A stretch of DNA of 64,000 bases from SIG205 sp045545595 (GCA_045545595.1 JAZQBG010000003.1:186001-250000); one strand, 5' to 3'; shown: positions 17,333 to 25,257, numbered from the stretch's first letter. The notes: generated by a model not told the origin, from the letters alone. Numbers and translations: made by a program.

Positions 17333-19150
17333 TTATCTGTAAATGAATTCTCCATCTTCATATCTAGGAGGAACTTCAGGAACTAAAAGATATGATTCAT
17401 ATTTTCCACCAGTATGAATTACATGTTCACCTTTGTTATCCGCAAACCAAACAAGTGGTTCAAACCATTCATCACGAATATATCTTCCTGCTATTTCTAA
17501 TTGTAATTTTTGACCTTTATGCCAGAATCTTGATAATGGCCAAATTTCAATATCAACAGGAACAATTTCACCTGGTTTTAATTTTTCATCTCTATCATGT
17601 GTTAATACCGGTTGATACTCTGTAGATAATTCTTCATCTAAGTGACGACGAGAAACTCTAAGTTTACCCCAAGCACCAGGATGACGTTCACTACCAAATA
17701 TTGTTACTGGTAACCATTCTCCTTTAGTAGATAGTTTTTTAATAGTAACAAATAAATCCATATCATCATGACCTTTTGCTTCAACCCACATACGAAGTTT
17801 TAAATATCCTGTAAGTTCAGTATCTTTTCTAAATGTATATTCAAATGTAGTTAATCCTGTTTGTCCATCATAGCTCACTTTACTTTCATTTTTAACTGGA
17901 GCATCTCCTAGTTTTCCATTTGCTGCATTTAAATATAATTTTTTATATTGTGTTCTAGCAAGTGGCCATTCATTTTCTGGACGATTAGTTTGATATGGAT
18001 ATTCAAATGCATCCATAACTTCCATACGAATTTTTGGAGTTAATTCCCAACCATTATGAATATTTTTTAAATAACGGTCAAAGAATAATTTTAAATCTTG
18101 TAACATGGCAGGATCATATGTATCAGGCCATTCAAATTTTTGATGACATCTCATCCATTTTTTCTTAGTTTTAATTTTGTTAAAACCTTCCCAAGAACCT
18201 CTTAAATGGAAGTGATTCCAATTACATGTTGTATAAACTGGAATATTAATTCTTTCATAATGAGGTATTTTATCTTGCCAATATGGACTTGTAACAAATG
18301 GTTCTTTTTTAGCCATTGCTACTGTATTATCAATATATCCCTTTCCTTGTGCTGCGATTACAATTGAACCACCAAAGAATCCAGGAATACCACCTTCCAT
18401 AATACTTTCACGATATTGATCTCCTGTTGCTTCCCATGGAGCAATACAAACTAAATGAGGAGGACATTCTGCTGCAATTCTCCATTGACTCATAGCAACA
18501 CCAGAATTACCAAATAAAGCTACTTTTCCATTACACCATTTTTGTGTAGCAGCCCATTCAATAAAGTCATATCCATCACGACCTTCTTGTGTACCAAATT
18601 GTTGTTGATCACCTTCTGAATTTCCTATACCACGAGGATCTACATTAGCAACACCATATCCTTGATAACACCAATACATTGGATCTGATGATTCAAATTT
18701 ACAAACATTAGATACTGCTCCTGTTGGAACTCCCATTGGTCTAAATATTTGTACTGGTTGATGCCAAGGTTGTTTTCCAAAGAATGACCAACTAATAATT
18801 AAAGGCACAGGATCTTTTAATGCTGTTGCTGGTAAATAAATATCCGCATAGATAGTTACTCCATCTCGCATTTTTACTGGTTGATCTTGAAGACAAATAA
18901 CTTTTTTTTCATCGTCAACATAGTATTCAGTTGTGTTAATCGGAACCTCAACACAATAATTCATTGCCTCTTCTCTTGGAACTTTTGCTAATTCCTCTTT
19001 TGGAATTGGCTGTGTCATTTTTGTGAATATTACATCACAATTGCTACCATCTGGATAAGTAATATTAACTATTTTCTCATCTCTAGGTGGCATTTCTTTT
19101 GGTAATGACAATTCATTTTCAATTACTGCTTTCTTTTTTTCTTCTTTCAT
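17333..19150 (-). CDS. CocE/NonD family (peptidase S15-like) hydrolase
   Basis: A 605-residue alpha/beta hydrolase. The blocks are MRDGVTIYADIYLPA, DPRGIGNSEGD, a nucleophile elbow GKVALFGNSGVAMSQW (the Ser of GNS replaces the common GGSYGG form), AAECPPHLVCIAPWEA, and a C-terminal jelly-roll domain (residues 430-600) ending with the likely catalytic-His region HVIHTGGKYESYLLVP. The family includes X-Pro dipeptidyl peptidases, cocaine esterase and glutaryl acylases, so it may cleave an ester, amide or acyl bond. No signal peptide is present, so it acts in the cytoplasm. It is the second gene of the operon, right after the acyl carrier protein. I infer that it releases or transfers an acyl group for the transferase and kinase. 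Confidence 0.85.
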   Translation of the reverse strand: MKEEKKKAVIENELSLPKEMPPRDEKIVNITYPDGSNCDVIFTKMTQPIPKEELAKVPREEAMNYCVEVPINTTEYYVDDEKKVICLQDQPVKMRDGVTIYADIYLPATALKDPVPLIISWSFFGKQPWHQPVQIFRPMGVPTGAVSNVCKFESSDPMYWCYQGYGVANVDPRGIGNSEGDQQQFGTQEGRDGYDFIEWAATQKWCNGKVALFGNSGVAMSQWRIAAECPPHLVCIAPWEATGDQYRESIMEGGIPGFFGGSIVIAAQGKGYIDNTVAMAKKEPFVTSPYWQDKIPHYERINIPVYTTCNWNHFHLRGSWEGFNKIKTKKKWMRCHQKFEWPDTYDPAMLQDLKLFFDRYLKNIHNGWELTPKIRMEVMDAFEYPYQTNRPENEWPLARTQYKKLYLNAANGKLGDAPVKNESKVSYDGQTGLTTFEYTFRKDTELTGYLKLRMWVEAKGHDDMDLFVTIKKLSTKGEWLPVTIFGSERHPGAWGKLRVSRRHLDEELSTEYQPVLTHDRDEKLKPGEIVPVDIEIWPLSRFWHKGQKLQLEIAGRYIRDEWFEPLVWFADNKGEHVIHTGGKYESYLLVPEVPPRYEDGEFIYR

Positions 19151-19164
19151 TAAATCACCCTTTC

Positions 19165-19407
19165 TTATTCTACTTGTTTAGCAATAATTTCTGCCGATTC
19201 TTCAATTGTATCGGCATGCATCAAATCCGTGTACTTGATATAGCAATCATATTCTTCTTCAAGTTCAGAAATAATTCCTACCATTTCTATGCTCTTTAAG
19301 TCAATGTCGGTTTTGATGTTAGTCTTGCCAGATAAAGTACTTGAATCAATGCCTAATTTAGCTGCTGTTTTTTCAATCAGCTTCTGCATAATTTCATCTT
19401 TCATCAT
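19165..19407 (-). CDS. acyl carrier protein (first gene of acyl-kinase operon)
   Basis: An 80-residue ACP-fold protein. DIDLKSIEMVGIISELEEEY holds the Ser that would carry 4'-phosphopantetheine (LKS in place of DSL), and the helices are otherwise typical. The AGGAGG site is followed first by an out-of-frame ATG (MNDER, then stop) and 4 bp later by the in-frame ATGATG, so the real spacing to the start is 10-13 bp. This may lower translation or act as a mini-leader. It is the first gene of the operon under a tandem-repeat promoter. A phosphopantetheinyl transferase is encoded near 37 kb under the same kind of promoter. Confidence 0.85.
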   Translation of the reverse strand: MMKDEIMQKLIEKTAAKLGIDSSTLSGKTNIKTDIDLKSIEMVGIISELEEEYDCYIKYTDLMHADTIEESAEIIAKQVE

Positions 19408-19448
19408 TCATCTTTTACCTCCTATACTATAAATATTATCAATAAATA

Positions 19449-19485
19449 ATTATGGAAATATTATCAGTTTATTAAAAATTATTAA
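19449..19485 (-). promoter_or_regulatory. tandem 10-bp repeat promoter, site A (ACP/kinase operon)
   Basis: Minus-strand units TTAATAATTT (19476-19485) and TTAATAAACT (19466-19475) are followed by an 11-bp spacer and the -10 box CATAAT (19449-19454), about 42 bp before the ACP start. The same layout occurs at six other promoters in this window, which suggests a shared activator. Confidence 0.75.
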
Positions 19486-19515
19486 AAAAGAAAAAAAGTA
19501 GCATAAGCTACTTTC
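19486..19515 (-). terminator. second terminator after the short transcript
   Basis: A stem AGTAGC/GCTACT (19497-19502 with 19507-19512) with a 4-nt loop is followed on the minus strand by a run of seven T. It separates the short transcript from the ACP operon promoter. Confidence 0.75.
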
Positions 19516-19535
19516 TTTTAACAACATAAATTAAA

Positions 19536-19566
19536 TAAAAAAATAACGCTGACAAGACGCTATTTC
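19536..19566 (-). terminator. first terminator of the short transcript
   Basis: A minus-strand stem AATAGCGT/GCGTTATT (19557-19564 with 19542-19549, two G-T pairs) with a 7-nt loop is followed by seven T. Confidence 0.7.
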
Positions 19567-19596
19567 TAGTTTGAATCAACTTTGATTTTAGTCGAA

Positions 19597-19683
19597 TCAA
19601 AGTCGCTTGCTTTTCTGAAGTTTTCTTTCTTCATACGATCGTATACTTAATAATAACAAGACCAAATTACTTCTGGCATTCAT
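19597..19683 (-). CDS. 28-residue small protein with CTT TGA stop
   Basis: The start ATG at 19683 follows GAAGGTG with 5-bp spacing. The product begins MNARSNLVLLLLSIRSYEER and ends KSKRL, an amphipathic Leu-rich stretch followed by a basic one. The last sense codon and stop read CTT TGA, the same pair used for +1 frameshifting in prfB. A +1 shift would add DSTKIKVDSN before a TAG at 19566-19568. No Shine-Dalgarno-like stimulator lies just before the CTT, but a hairpin covers the site. The function is unknown. It is not in the usual size range of gene finders, so it may have been missed in relatives. Confidence 0.5.
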   Translation of the reverse strand: MNARSNLVLLLLSIRSYEERKLQKSKRL

Positions 19684-19783
19684 TCGTGCACCTTCATATA
19701 ACAAAATATGATAAGAAATTTTAATAAATAAACATTTCGTAGATTTATTAAGATTAATTGCAATATCTTTATTAAGTGATTTT

Positions 19784-19812
19784 ATTATAGCATTCGTTTT
19801 TTTATATTACAA
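19784..19812 (-). promoter_or_regulatory. promoter of the short transcript
   Basis: The elements are -35 TTGTAA (19807-19812), a 17-bp spacer, and -10 TATAAT (19784-19789) preceded by TGC, an extended -10. This is one of the best consensus promoters in the window. Predicted start near 19777. Confidence 0.75.
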
Positions 19813-19937
19813 TAGGTTTATTTGAATTTAATTTTTCTTAATAATTTCTTAATATTTTATAAGATATTTGTTCTATTTAACATATAAATTTCACACTATA
19901 TTCAAAATAATTCTATATAATTTATATGAGGTGAAAT

Positions 19938-20297
19938 ATGAATATTCTAATAGTAGATAAAGATGAAATATTAATGAAAGAAATACATAATTGTTCTTTA
20001 AATAAAAATTTTAATTTAATTTATTGTAATGATATAACTAATATTAAAAAATTAATTAGCAACAAAAATCCAGAAATAATTATTTTTGATCTAGACAATT
20101 TAAGTAATAGTAAAATTAAATCTTTTAAATATGTAAGATCTTTAATTAACAAACCTATCATTGTTATATCATCTAATAATAATACAGATGATATAGTTTT
20201 ATTCTTTTCTTTAGGTGCTGATGACTATATCGTAAAACCATTTAGTGTTAAGGAATTAATAATGAGAATTCAAGCAATATATAATAGAAATAAATAA
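19938..20297 (+). CDS. stand-alone receiver-domain protein (response regulator without output domain)
   Basis: A 119-residue CheY-like protein. IVDKDE carries one acidic residue fewer than the usual DDE/EDE pair. EIIIFDLDN holds the phosphoacceptor Asp, and GADDYIVKPFSVKELI holds the conserved Lys. The sequence ends right after helix 5 with no DNA-binding domain. GAGGTG precedes the ATG. It is a single gene on the plus strand between the short transcript and the heat-shock operon and has its own terminator, so it is not a fragment of the neighbouring two-component genes. GADDYIVKPF is typical of OmpR-type receivers, so it may derive from an OmpR regulator that lost its output domain. I infer a phosphate sink or a protein-interaction switch. 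Confidence 0.85.
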   Translation: MNILIVDKDEILMKEIHNCSLNKNFNLIYCNDITNIKKLISNKNPEIIIFDLDNLSNSKIKSFKYVRSLINKPIIVISSNNNTDDIVLFFSLGADDYIVKPFSVKELIMRIQAIYNRNK

Positions 20298-20332
20298 AAC
20301 TTTATCACAAATTAATGTTGATAAAGTTTTTT
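20297..20332 (+). terminator. terminator after the receiver-domain gene
   Basis: A 10-bp stem AACTTTATCA/TGATAAAGTT with an 11-nt loop is followed by TTTT on the plus strand. Confidence 0.8.
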
Positions 20333-20361
20333 AATAATAAATTATTATATTTTTATAAATA

Positions 20362-20787
20362 CTATTTAATTTCAATATGTTTAATATTTTTATTTTCAAT
20401 TGTTTCTTCTTTTTTAGGAATTTCAATTTTTAAGATACCATTTTTGAATTCAGCATGAATTTCTTCTTCAATAATATCTTCTCCTACATAGAATTTACGT
20501 GAACAAGCTCCATAAAATCTTTCTTGACGAACAATTTTACCATCTGTTTCATCTTTGTTTTCTTTTTCAGATTTTGCTGATATTTCTAGATATCCATTAT
20601 TTAATGTTAAATTGATATTCTCTTTTTCAAATCCAGGTAAATCAATATCTACGATATATTTATCATCCTTTTCTCTAATATCAGTTCTCATTAAATCTCT
20701 TGTTCTTCCTTTAAAAAATTCATCTTCAAAAAAATCATCAAAGAAACCAAATCCATTTCTTCTTGGTACTAACATCATATACATCAT
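20362..20787 (-). CDS. Hsp20/alpha-crystallin small heat shock protein
   Basis: A 141-residue ATP-independent chaperone that holds unfolding proteins. The N-terminal arm is Phe-rich (NGFGFFDDFFEDEFF). The alpha-crystallin domain runs from about residue 35 to 130, with YIVDIDLPGFEKENI, RQERFYGACSRKFYV and the conserved AEFKNGILKIEIPK. The I-x-I motif of the C-terminal extension is present as IEI in KHIEIK. Several ATG codons follow AAGGAAG, so the exact start within the first five residues is uncertain. It is the third gene of the CIRCE-controlled operon, after htpG. Confidence 0.92.
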   Translation of the reverse strand: MMYMMLVPRRNGFGFFDDFFEDEFFKGRTRDLMRTDIREKDDKYIVDIDLPGFEKENINLTLNNGYLEISAKSEKENKDETDGKIVRQERFYGACSRKFYVGEDIIEEEIHAEFKNGILKIEIPKKEETIENKNIKHIEIK

Positions 20788-20866
20788 CTTCCTTTCTTTT
20801 TTTATATATTTTTTAATACCATTTATTATTATTATTAACTTAAATTATATACTATATTACTATAAT

Positions 20867-22759
20867 TTATTTTGACATTATTTCTGTCATTAAATTACTT
20901 ATTTCTGTTGGATTTTCAATGGATAATCCTTCTATTAATCTTGCTTGAGCATATAAAACTTTAGCATACTTTTTCAAAGTTTTTTTGTCCTCTTTATAAA
21001 GTTCATTTAATTTTTTGGCAATTTTATGTTTTTCATTAATCTCTAACACTTTTTCTGCACTAATTTTATTATCTATTGGCATAGAATTAAGAGCTTTTTC
21101 CATTTCTACACTTATTTCACCAGCACTAGATAAACATACTGGATGGTTAGATAGTTTATTAGTAAATCTAATATCCTTAATTTCAGGAATTGCCTCTTTC
21201 ATTATATTAAACATATCTTTTGATTTTTCATTTTTCTTTTTTAGTTTTTCTATTTCTTCTTCAGAATCTAATTCTAATGAATCGGTACAAACATTTTTAA
21301 ATTCTTTATCAGCATATTTGTTTAACATTTTAATAGCAAATTCATCCACATAGTCTGTGCAATATAGAACCTCATACCCCTTGTTTTTAACTGCTTCTAC
21401 TTGTGGAATTAAATCAACTTTATCAACTGTTTCACCACAAGCATAATAAATATTTTTTTGTTCTTTTTCCATTCTTTCAGTATATTCTTTTAAAGTTACA
21501 AATTGTTTATCTTTAGATGAATAAAACATTAATAAATCTTTTAATTTATCTTTATTCATTCCGTAATCGTTATAGACTCCATATTTAATTTGCATACCGA
21601 ATGCGTTATAGAATTTTATATAATCTTCTCTAGCATTTTTTTGCATATCTTCTAATTCTTTTAAAACTTTAGTTTCAATATTTTTAGAAATAGTTGCTAA
21701 TATTCTATTTTGTTGAATAGTTTCTCTTGATATGTTTAATGGTAAATCAGAAGAATCAACAACACCTTTAATAAAACTTAAATAATCTGGAACTAAATCA
21801 GGACACTTTTCCATTATTAGAACGCCGTTAGAATAAAGTTGTAAACCTTTTTCATATTCTTTAGTGTAATAATCATATGGCATATGTGAAGGAATGTATA
21901 TTAATGATCTAAATTCAAGAGTTCCTTCTGCTTTTGTGTGAATATGTCTTATAGGTTTCTCATAATCAAAGAATTTATCAGAATAGAATGTATCATATTC
22001 TTCATCCTTTATGTCTTTTTGATTTCTTTTCCAAATTGGAATTAAATCATTTATTACTTCATCATGAGTTACTGTTTCGTATTCATCTTTATCATCTAGG
22101 TTTACTTTTTCTTTTAAATGCTGATGAGTTACTTCCATTTTTATTGGATAAGTTATATAATTACTATATTTTTTTATCAAACCTTGAATTTCATAATCCT
22201 CTAAGAATTTACTATATTTTTCATCATCTGTATCTTCTTTTATTGTTAAAATTACATCTGTTCCGTAGTTTTCTCTTTCATCTTTTTCAATGCTATATCC
22301 TTCAACACCTTCGCTCATCCATGAATAAGCTTCGTCACTTCCATACTTCTTAGATACAACTTTAACTTTTGATGAAACCATAAATGCTGAATAAAATCCA
22401 ACGCCAAATTGTCCAATGATATCAATATCTTTTTTCTTTTTATTATTTTCTTTAAAATCTAAAGAACCACTTTTAGCTATCGTACCTAAATTGTTCTCTA
22501 ATTCCTCTTTAGACATTCCGATTCCATTATCTGAAATTGTTAAAGTCCTCTTATCTTTATCTACATCGATGCGAATATTAAAACTACTTGTATCAATTTT
22601 TATTTCACTATTTGTTAGTGATTCATAATGAAGTTTATCTAATGCATCGCTTGCATTTGATATTATTTCTCTTAAAAATACTTCTTTATTAGTATAAATA
22701 GAGTTAATCATTAAATCCATTAACTTTTTTGATTCTGTTTTAAATTCTTTTACTTTCAT
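20867..22759 (-). CDS. htpG: molecular chaperone HtpG (Hsp90)
   Basis: A 630-residue Hsp90 homologue. The ATP-binding N-domain shows ISNASDALDKL, ISDNGIGMS and IGQFGVGFYSAFM; the middle domain has GVVDSSDLPLNISRE; the C-terminal dimer domain is complete. I start it at 22759 (MKVKEFK) because GGAGG lies 5 bp upstream; an upstream in-frame codon at 22771 would overlap that site. It lies in an operon with a thioredoxin-like gene before it and hsp20 after it, downstream of a CIRCE operator. In Bacillus subtilis htpG is not under CIRCE, so HrcA control of htpG here is a notable difference. Confidence 0.95.
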   Translation of the reverse strand: MKVKEFKTESKKLMDLMINSIYTNKEVFLREIISNASDALDKLHYESLTNSEIKIDTSSFNIRIDVDKDKRTLTISDNGIGMSKEELENNLGTIAKSGSLDFKENNKKKKDIDIIGQFGVGFYSAFMVSSKVKVVSKKYGSDEAYSWMSEGVEGYSIEKDERENYGTDVILTIKEDTDDEKYSKFLEDYEIQGLIKKYSNYITYPIKMEVTHQHLKEKVNLDDKDEYETVTHDEVINDLIPIWKRNQKDIKDEEYDTFYSDKFFDYEKPIRHIHTKAEGTLEFRSLIYIPSHMPYDYYTKEYEKGLQLYSNGVLIMEKCPDLVPDYLSFIKGVVDSSDLPLNISRETIQQNRILATISKNIETKVLKELEDMQKNAREDYIKFYNAFGMQIKYGVYNDYGMNKDKLKDLLMFYSSKDKQFVTLKEYTERMEKEQKNIYYACGETVDKVDLIPQVEAVKNKGYEVLYCTDYVDEFAIKMLNKYADKEFKNVCTDSLELDSEEEIEKLKKKNEKSKDMFNIMKEAIPEIKDIRFTNKLSNHPVCLSSAGEISVEMEKALNSMPIDNKISAEKVLEINEKHKIAKKLNELYKEDKKTLKKYAKVLYAQARLIEGLSIENPTEISNLMTEIMSK

Positions 22760-22777
22760 ATTTTCCTCCAAATGTTC

Positions 22778-23017
22778 TTAACTTAATACTTTTAAAAATT
22801 TAACGATTTCTTTTTCAGTTAACACTTTTCCTTGACTTATTACCTTATCATTTATAATTAAAGCTGGAGTGTTAGTTATATTATAATTCTTTATACTTCT
22901 TTCATCCTCCTCTATTGTTGGAGTTACATGCATTTTTAAACTATCAATTGCTTTATTTAAATTTTTCAAAAGTTTTATTCTATTACTTGATTCACTACCT
23001 ATTATTTTAACATTCAT
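22778..23017 (-). CDS. thioredoxin-fold protein lacking the active-site cysteines
   Basis: A 79-residue protein of the small redox-disulfide (thioredoxin_3) type. MNVKIIGSESSNRIKLLKNL aligns with the start of that family, where GxxCxxC normally stands, but both Cys are missing (SESSN). ITNTPALIINDKVISQGKVL has the cis-Pro and the strand that follow in the family. It has no Cys at all, so it cannot do dithiol chemistry. It is the first gene of the CIRCE operon, just ahead of htpG. I infer a binding or co-chaperone role, or a degenerate relic kept by the operon. Confidence 0.7.
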   Translation of the reverse strand: MNVKIIGSESSNRIKLLKNLNKAIDSLKMHVTPTIEEDERSIKNYNITNTPALIINDKVISQGKVLTEKEIVKFLKVLS

Positions 23018-23164
23018 AAATTATTACCTTCTTTCTTCTATAATACTATTCATATTACAACACTTTTTCTCCAGAATAATTACAAATAATCTTTTGTTCA
23101 ATTTTGAACTATCGTCTTAAATTTTGAGTCTTTTTTCAAAGACTCTCTTTTTAAGTACAATTTA

Positions 23165-23192
23165 ATTATACCACTTAAATTAGCAATGTCAA
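23165..23192 (-). promoter_or_regulatory. promoter of the heat-shock operon
   Basis: Perfect TTGACA (23187-23192), a 16-bp spacer and TATAAT (23165-23170). The -35 box lies inside the CIRCE element, so bound HrcA would block RNA polymerase. The leader of about 140 nt contains two hairpins, GAGTCTTT/AAAGACTC and GTTCAA/TTGAAC, that may stabilise the mRNA. Confidence 0.85.
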
Positions 23193-23206
23193 TATTAGAG
23201 TGCTAA
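23180..23206. promoter_or_regulatory. CIRCE operator (HrcA binding site)
   Basis: TTAGCAATG, nine bases, then GAGTGCTAA. The right half is a perfect match to the CIRCE consensus TTAGCACTC-N9-GAGTGCTAA and the left half matches at 7 of 9 bases. It sits over the -35 box of the heat-shock operon and starts 3 bp after the marR stop codon. Confidence 0.88.
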
Positions 23207-23209
23207 TTT

Positions 23210-23638
23210 TTAAAATTTATTTATCAAATCATAAACATTCTTTCTCATTTGTTCTAATACCCTATTAAATGTTTCTAAATCATCATTAGGAATTCCTTTT
23301 GTTATAGTACGATTAATAATTTCTTCTCTTGTTCTTAAATCATCTAATAAATCATTTGCTGTATCACTTATATATAATCGTATTATTTTTTTATCTAATT
23401 CATCTTGAATTCTAATAATTATATTCCCTTTTGCAAGTGAATCTATCGATTTTGATATATGTGATTTTGTTGTAACTAAATTTTCAACTATTTCAGATGC
23501 TGTATTGTTTGCTTTATTCTTATCTAAATATAATAGAAACATTATCTCATTCATTGTTAACCCATACTTAATTCTTAAATCATCGAAAGAATTATCATAT
23601 AATTTTTTTATAACTTGTGCTTGAACTGGTATTTTCAT
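23210..23638 (-). CDS. MarR-family transcriptional regulator
   Basis: A 142-residue winged-helix protein. LTMNEIMFLLYLDKNKANNTASEIVENLVTTKSHISKSIDSLAKGNII is the MarR DNA-binding core, the wing follows (IRIQDELDKKIIRLYISD), and helices for dimerisation lie at both ends. The ribosome site is weak. It is transcribed alone toward the CIRCE region and lies 94 bp from the radical SAM gene. The ligand and targets are unknown; the neighbouring radical SAM gene is a possible target. Confidence 0.85.
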   Translation of the reverse strand: MKIPVQAQVIKKLYDNSFDDLRIKYGLTMNEIMFLLYLDKNKANNTASEIVENLVTTKSHISKSIDSLAKGNIIIRIQDELDKKIIRLYISDTANDLLDDLRTREEIINRTITKGIPNDDLETFNRVLEQMRKNVYDLINKF

Positions 23639-23732
23639 GTTTGCTCTACTCCATTCTATAAAATTGTTAGTATTTCATTTACAAACATTATACCACGAAT
23701 ATTTTATTTTTTTATTATTCTACACTATTTTA

Positions 23733-25163
23733 TTATAAATTATCTCTTCTATGAGGTGCATAGTTTTGATATTTACCTTTATTATTATGTTCTTTACTAT
23801 TCCATATTTTATCTGCTTCTTTTGCCCAACAAGCAGCATATTTATCACATTTAGAACATAAATGTTCAACATCTTCAGGTGATTCTAAATCCGTACTTTT
23901 CGCTCCCGTATCCTTAACTATCTTTCTTAATTTTTCTGGGTTTTCAAGCATTGGACAAGGTCTTAAATGATTTCTATTAAATGGTTGTTCATTATAATAA
24001 GCCATAAATAATGGACTTTGTAAAATTTCTAAAATTGACTTATCACGAATATTTGAATCAGAATAATGTATAAATACACATGGTTCAGCATCTCCAGCAG
24101 AATTAATATGAAAATAATTTCTTCCTGCTGCTATACATCCACCAACAAACTCACCATCATTTTGAAAATCCATTGGAAATAATCCAATATCTGATTTATC
24201 TGAACGAATTTCTCTAATTCTTTTAATCATATACTTTCTTTGTTCTACAGTTGGCATCAGTTCTGGAACAGCATTATTTCCAACTGGCATATAATGGAAG
24301 TAGAATGAATATCTTACACCATTATCTACTAACATATTTAAGAATTCATCTGAAGTAACTGTTTCAACATTATCTTTTGTATAACATATAGATGCTCCAA
24401 ACAAGATACCATATTTTTTAAGCAACTTCATTGCTTTCATAACATTTTTATAATGACCATTTCCTCTTCTACCATCATTGGTTTCTTCAAAACCTTCAAT
24501 AGATAATTGGAAAACTATATTACCAAGTTTTTGAACTTCTTTGCAGAAATCCTCATCAATTAATGATGAATTTGTATAAATAGAAAATTCTACATCATTA
24601 TGTTCTTTAGCTAATTTTAAAATATCTTTCTTTTTTACTAATGGTTCTCCACCTGTTAGCATATAAATATAAACACCAAGTTCTTTACCTTCTCTTACAA
24701 TTTTATCCATATCATCATAAGATAAACTATATTTGTGTCCATAAGTACCAGCCCAACATCCAATACAATGCATATTGCAAGCTGAAGTAGGATCAAATAA
24801 TATTAACCATGGAATATTACATTTATATTTTTCTCTATTTTCTCTAATAGTTCTTGTCCCATTAAATGCTGCACCATATCCTAAATTCATTACAGTTTTT
24901 TTCAAAACATTAGGATGTAATTCATCAATTAAATTATTAACAAACTTCATCCATCTATGATCTGGATTTTTGATTATTGCTTTAACTTCTTCATATTTTT
25001 GTTCTGATAATCCCGAACCATAAAATTTCTTTACCCAGTCTAATAATTTTAGATATTCTGGTTCTTTATCCTCCTTTCCTAATTTTTTTAAAACATTATC
25101 AACTATAACCTCTACTGCCTTCTTTTCAGCTTTTTTTGAGATTGAATTTGAACTTTTTACCAT
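23733..25163 (-). CDS. radical SAM protein with SPASM-like C-terminal cluster domain
   Basis: A 476-residue iron-sulfur enzyme. DPTSACNMHCIGCWAG has the CxxxCxxC motif that binds the SAM cluster, MLTGGEP is the GGEP motif, and FQLSIEGFEETNDGRRG follows. The C-terminal part carries CIAAGRNYFHINSAGDAEPCVF and later LCSKCDKYAACW, a Cys set that fits a SPASM auxiliary-cluster domain. The first 90 residues form a helical extension. GGAGG precedes the ATG. The substrate is unknown. No precursor peptide gene is visible next to it, so a peptide-maturase role is not supported; modification of a lipid, tRNA or protein is possible. It has a tandem-repeat promoter of the same class as the lipid operons. 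Confidence 0.85.
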   Translation of the reverse strand: MVKSSNSISKKAEKKAVEVIVDNVLKKLGKEDKEPEYLKLLDWVKKFYGSGLSEQKYEEVKAIIKNPDHRWMKFVNNLIDELHPNVLKKTVMNLGYGAAFNGTRTIRENREKYKCNIPWLILFDPTSACNMHCIGCWAGTYGHKYSLSYDDMDKIVREGKELGVYIYMLTGGEPLVKKKDILKLAKEHNDVEFSIYTNSSLIDEDFCKEVQKLGNIVFQLSIEGFEETNDGRRGNGHYKNVMKAMKLLKKYGILFGASICYTKDNVETVTSDEFLNMLVDNGVRYSFYFHYMPVGNNAVPELMPTVEQRKYMIKRIREIRSDKSDIGLFPMDFQNDGEFVGGCIAAGRNYFHINSAGDAEPCVFIHYSDSNIRDKSILEILQSPLFMAYYNEQPFNRNHLRPCPMLENPEKLRKIVKDTGAKSTDLESPEDVEHLCSKCDKYAACWAKEADKIWNSKEHNNKGKYQNYAPHRRDNL

Positions 25164-25205
25164 ATTATTACCTCCATAATATACTTATAATAATACAGCA
25201 TAAAA

Positions 25206-25242
25206 ATTATGAGATAATTATTAAATAATTAAAAACAATTAA
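25206..25242 (-). promoter_or_regulatory. tandem 10-bp repeat promoter, site B (radical SAM gene)
   Basis: Units TTAATTGTTT (25233-25242) and TTAATTATTT (25223-25232), an 11-bp spacer, and -10 CATAAT (25206-25211), 43 bp before the start codon. The spacing is the same as at site A, with a slightly divergent unit. Confidence 0.65.
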
Positions 25243-25257
25243 GATTTATTATAAACC

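Larger units (their letters stand above)
19536..19777 (-). ncRNA. predicted independent short transcript (about 240 nt)
   Basis: This stretch has its own consensus promoter at 19784-19812 and its own terminator at 19536-19566, with a second terminator further on. It does not extend into the ACP operon, which has a separate promoter. Inside lie a 28-codon ORF with a good ribosome site, the 12-bp palindrome ATACGATCGTAT (19633-19644), and a 9-bp hairpin ACTTTGATT/AATCAAAGT placed exactly over the ORF's stop codon. It may be a small mRNA, a regulatory RNA or both. I do not recognise it as a known RNA family (6S, SRP RNA, tmRNA and RNase P RNA do not fit by size or sequence). Confidence 0.5.

Noticed and set aside
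19836..19866. Tandem repeat promoter for the receiver-domain gene
   Set aside because: TTAATAATTT and a second TTAAT block occur on the plus strand, but the spacing is 11 bp and no -10 follows at the fixed distance.
23733..25163. Radical SAM peptide maturase with precursor peptide
   Set aside because: The SPASM-like Cys set would fit, but no short Cys- or Gly-rich peptide gene lies in the flanking gaps.
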